Of a stretch of DNA of 64,000 nucleotides, positions 60,970-64,000 are shown one piece after another (position 1 is the first letter of the stretch; each line of letters opens with the position of its first letter). The DNA comes from Cymodocea nodosa. Its lineage: Eukaryota; Streptophyta; Magnoliopsida; Alismatales; Cymodoceaceae. The translations under genes and the position numbers were made by a program. The notes below the pieces were generated by a model that worked only from the letters and a program-made list of their open reading frames with translations, ran no database searches and was not told the DNA's origin. The DNA is taken from NCBI GenBank assembly GCA_036874045.1, contig CM072345.1, forward strand, positions 11,890,501 to 11,954,500. The letters are read 5' to 3'.

Positions 60970-61310
60970 TTAATAGATAAAATATGATTTTTACAAGAAA
61001 AGATGATGAAATATGATTTATGGTGATAAAATATGATTTTTATGATTTATGATGGTAAAATAAGGTTTTTAAGATAAAAGATAATAAAATATGATTTTTA
61101 TGACAAAAGATGATAAAATATGATTGTTATGATTTATGATGATAAAATATGATTTTTAAGATAAAAGATGATAAAATATGATTTATGATGATAAAAAATG
61201 ATTTTTAAGATAAAATATGATATTTATGATTTATGATGATAAAATATGATTTTTATGATTTATGATAATAAAATATGATTTATGATAATAATATATGATT
61301 TATAAGGAAA
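60970..61310. repeat. AT-rich minisatellite (TATGATTTTTATGATTTATGATGATAAAA type)
   Basis: The words GATAAAATATGATTT, TTATGATTTATGATGAT and TTTTTAAGATAAAAGATGATAA alternate through about 340 bp in irregular order. Unit lengths are mixed (roughly 15-35 bp), which gives a higher-order pattern instead of one clean period. Confidence 0.85.
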
Positions 61311-63668
61311 TTAAAAGAAAAGTTTTACTTAACATATGGTAGAGACGAATCATCACTTTTCAACTCTTTCACACATCTCAAGGTTGGAAATGAGATATGA
61401 AGAAAAATCTTTTTTGAGAAAATTAAGGTAGAAAATTCATTAAATTTTTCTCTATTTTTAGTCGCACACAAATACACTACATTTTGTTTTAACTTTCTAT
61501 TATTTTTCTTTCCATCTCTTTCTACTAGTTTCCGCTATGCACAAAACCCCTCTTGGTTTGACTACAAAATAAGTAGATGGCTCATGTGGATGCCACAACA
61601 ATGATTGGTGCATTCACATTCAACCTCCTATCAATATGTGCTTGTTTGACCTTCCATTTAATGCCATCATGACTCACCAAAATGGGCTTGCTTTATGGTT
61701 ATTCAACCCCTCAGGCAGTTTTTAGGACTAAATGGTGTTGTGCTTAGATAAAAGACATTCTAGTACATTTAAAACATCATAAGCAAGATAGGGAGAAGGA
61801 AGCCACTTAATTCATGCATAAGACAGTAGAAAGGACATAGGTGAATATTGACAACATCATTTGGATCATTTTAGATGTTGTAAGGAGCACTCAACAAGTT
61901 TAAGAGAGAACAAAGTAGTGGAATAGCATGCAAGCAATGAGAAGCAAAAGGCCAACAAAGAAGGGCAAAAGACCAACAAGGCTAAGAAGGTAATTGAGCT
62001 AAGAACTTCCATAAAGGTTCCCTGTAGTCAATTAAAGCAAGTCAACCACAAGTACAAGACCTTTCAAAAAGACAAACACTAAGCATTACCACGACTTTGC
62101 CAATTGTCACCTTTATAAAATATCCTAGGTATTGAAAAGGCCCACAATTCCAAGGACATGTGCTACATAGTGACAATGATAATAAAAGTAATGAAAAGGA
62201 AGAAGCAAAAGGAAGCAACAAGTCAATTAATGACAATAAGAATGAAGGTTATTCGTAATCAATAAACTCTATCCAAAATCATTTTACAAAGTCATCCCAC
62301 ATGATCACTAAAGACCACATGCCATCCAAACAACTCCCCCACCCAACCAAAACATGCATGTCTAGTTGTCCTTGTGTTCACCAAAGACAACCACCCATCT
62401 GGATGCATACTAATTAATACAAGTTCCTAGGCACAAGGCATGATAAGGCCTCCCCTTGTCTTAATTATGTAGATATTTTTTAGATCTATTTAACTAAATA
62501 TATGTTTTTAAGGTCTTTTAATTTTTTCATTGCAAAAGAATTTAAGTATGCCATTTGGATAAAAAGTAAAAAAGAAACTTTCGCACCAGTGAACTAAAAT
62601 GGTTTTCCCTAAAATCTTTCTTGTGAACACGTAATTGAATTAAAAGTTAACACACCAAGCACTACGCTTAGATTTTTGGACCTTTTAAGACAATTATAGG
62701 TCTTAGAATACTTCTTAAACATACATAATTTTTGAAATATATATTCATGTATTACGAAAATATACATATTAGTATTATTACATGTAATTTATGTGTTTAA
62801 AAGTTATTTAAGAAATAATAGAGCTAGAAAATATTTATAGTAATTATTAAATATGTATAAAAATATATAATATTTTTTTTAAAATAAATATTTAAATAGG
62901 CACCTAAGCTTCCCATTGGAACACCTTGGTATTTTAATTAATAGATATGTTTGGATGGTGAATCCACTACCTACTTGGAGCATATCCATTCAATCATCCC
63001 CACTCCTAGCAGAGATGCACAATTGTCATTTTGTGACATGGCTGTTTAGCCACCCCTGGCATCAGATGTTCCTCTCTGATTCACTTCTGTCTAGCTACCA
63101 TCATCTACCACCAAGTTGTTTAATAAATACTAAGCAATGATACTAATACAAGTATGCTACAAATACTAAAACTCAATTCATCTTCTCATACTACTCACTA
63201 ATGTATTGGAGAGCATTTGGCAACTTGCACACAATGTGTACCAAGTTTTTCTATTACTTTTGCATGACAATGCAACTACTCCAACTAGTTTAAATTGACA
63301 CAATCAAGCAGACCAGATCAATTGGGACAACGACATTGATTGGCATGACTAGAATGACCAAGACAATTAGATTGAGTAGGACAAAATAGACCACGCAACC
63401 CAAAGCCAAACCACTCAACTGCTGAAAGTTCAGTTGATGTATCTTCCTATGCGAATTGTTGCTTAGAAAGCCAAGCTAAGTGAACTACATATTAGAAAAT
63501 TAGATCCTAAGGCTTGAGAGCAACCATGGAGGACAACAGAAAGATTTCAACCCTCAAATACATCAAGAGGACCCTTACACATGTTAGAAGAGTGACAAAG
63601 ACCTCAACCCTTGGTATACATCAAGTTGACATCCAAACAACCTTTGTAGGAAAAGCAAATAAAGAACT

Positions 63669-63960
63669 CAACTAAAAGCATATGTTAGGTGGACAATCAA
63701 ATGGCTTTTGTCCCTTGACACACATTGGATGAGTGAACAAAAAACTCAATCTTGACATAAATTTAGCAAACAACTAAAAGGCCTCCAATCCTTGATGAAA
63801 TTGAGCAAGAAAACAAAGAACTCAACCCTTCACATACATCAATTGAATGGTATAATGGCTTGCAATCCTTGACAAATATCAAGCAAGTGGACCAATACTT
63901 GAGCCCTGGCATACATCAAATAGATAAATAAATGCCCTTCAACCCCTAGGAACAAGGTTC
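63669..63960. repeat. Degenerate tandem repeat, ~39-bp period
   Basis: Units resembling AACTCAACCCTTGACATACA plus a CAA-rich remainder start near 63669, 63710, 63746, 63785, 63823, 63863, 63901 and 63940, giving spacings of 36-41 bp. Longer, more diverged units precede them from about 63548. The array continues towards or past the window edge. Confidence 0.7.
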
Positions 63961-64000
63961 AAATCTCTTGCCAATTAGGATGCCTCAATTGAATATTTAC

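Larger units (their letters stand above)
59562..64000. other. Upstream kinesin intron region rich in repeats
   Basis: I searched the minus strand for the missing first half of the motor (P-loop GxxxxGKT and flanks) and found none, so this is most likely one intron of at least 4.4 kb. It holds the third LINE piece, an AT-rich minisatellite (60970-61310), unassigned sequence from 61400 to 63500, and a degenerate 39-bp repeat array at the right end. No gene is supported. Confidence 0.55.

Noticed and set aside
63548..64000. CRISPR-like regular array
   Set aside because: Plant nuclear context, units diverge from each other throughout and there are no identical repeats with unique spacers; it is a degenerate minisatellite.
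59562..64000. Missing P-loop half of the kinesin motor
   Set aside because: No GxxxxGKT-like coding stretch with splice borders found on the minus strand, so it is assumed to lie past the window.

Overview
This is a window of plant nuclear DNA, almost certainly from an angiosperm. The genes are spliced with GT-AG introns, their proteins are plant-type, the spacers and introns are AT-rich, and plant LTR and RTE-type retroelement remnants are scattered through them. The intronless, very GC-rich subtilase in an AT-rich setting recalls the uneven gene GC content of monocots. That is only a hint and I do not name a species.

Layout, left to right. (1) 78-9163, +: the last five coding exons of RPN10, the ubiquitin receptor of the 26S proteasome; its vWA half lies before the window. 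Its last intron (2744-9109) is filled by a decayed antisense Ty3/gypsy element. (2) 11013-28547, +: a complete 19-exon DEAD-box RNA helicase of the DRS1/DDX27/RH28 type, reconstructed to 733 aa with all motifs intact. Its introns hold a TRIM-like mini-retrotransposon, a candidate long-TIR element and MITE-like repeats. (3) 31463-33802, +: a complete intronless subtilase of the SBT1.6 type, 779 aa. (4) 35612-38488, -: a TFIIS N-terminal (LW) domain protein, 958 aa in one coding exon, with a probable leader exon near 41965-42200 behind a 3.4 kb 5' UTR intron. (5) 45276-59561, -: 17 coding exons (614 aa) forming the second half of the motor domain and the whole tail of a divergent plant kinesin (KIN-6-like). 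The P-loop half of the motor should lie beyond 64000. Its introns contain three pieces of one RTE-type LINE family and several local duplications.

The five genes are unrelated housekeeping or regulatory loci (protein degradation, ribosome biogenesis, extracellular proteolysis, transcription or RNA regulation, cytoskeleton). Nothing suggests an operon-like or clustered pathway, and I saw no CRISPR, phage or defence system. The unusual content is in the transposon fossils and tandem repeats, several of which sit within tens of bases of splice sites. All exon coordinates were read by eye from conserved protein sequence and GT/AG borders; reading frame is maintained across every junction I list.
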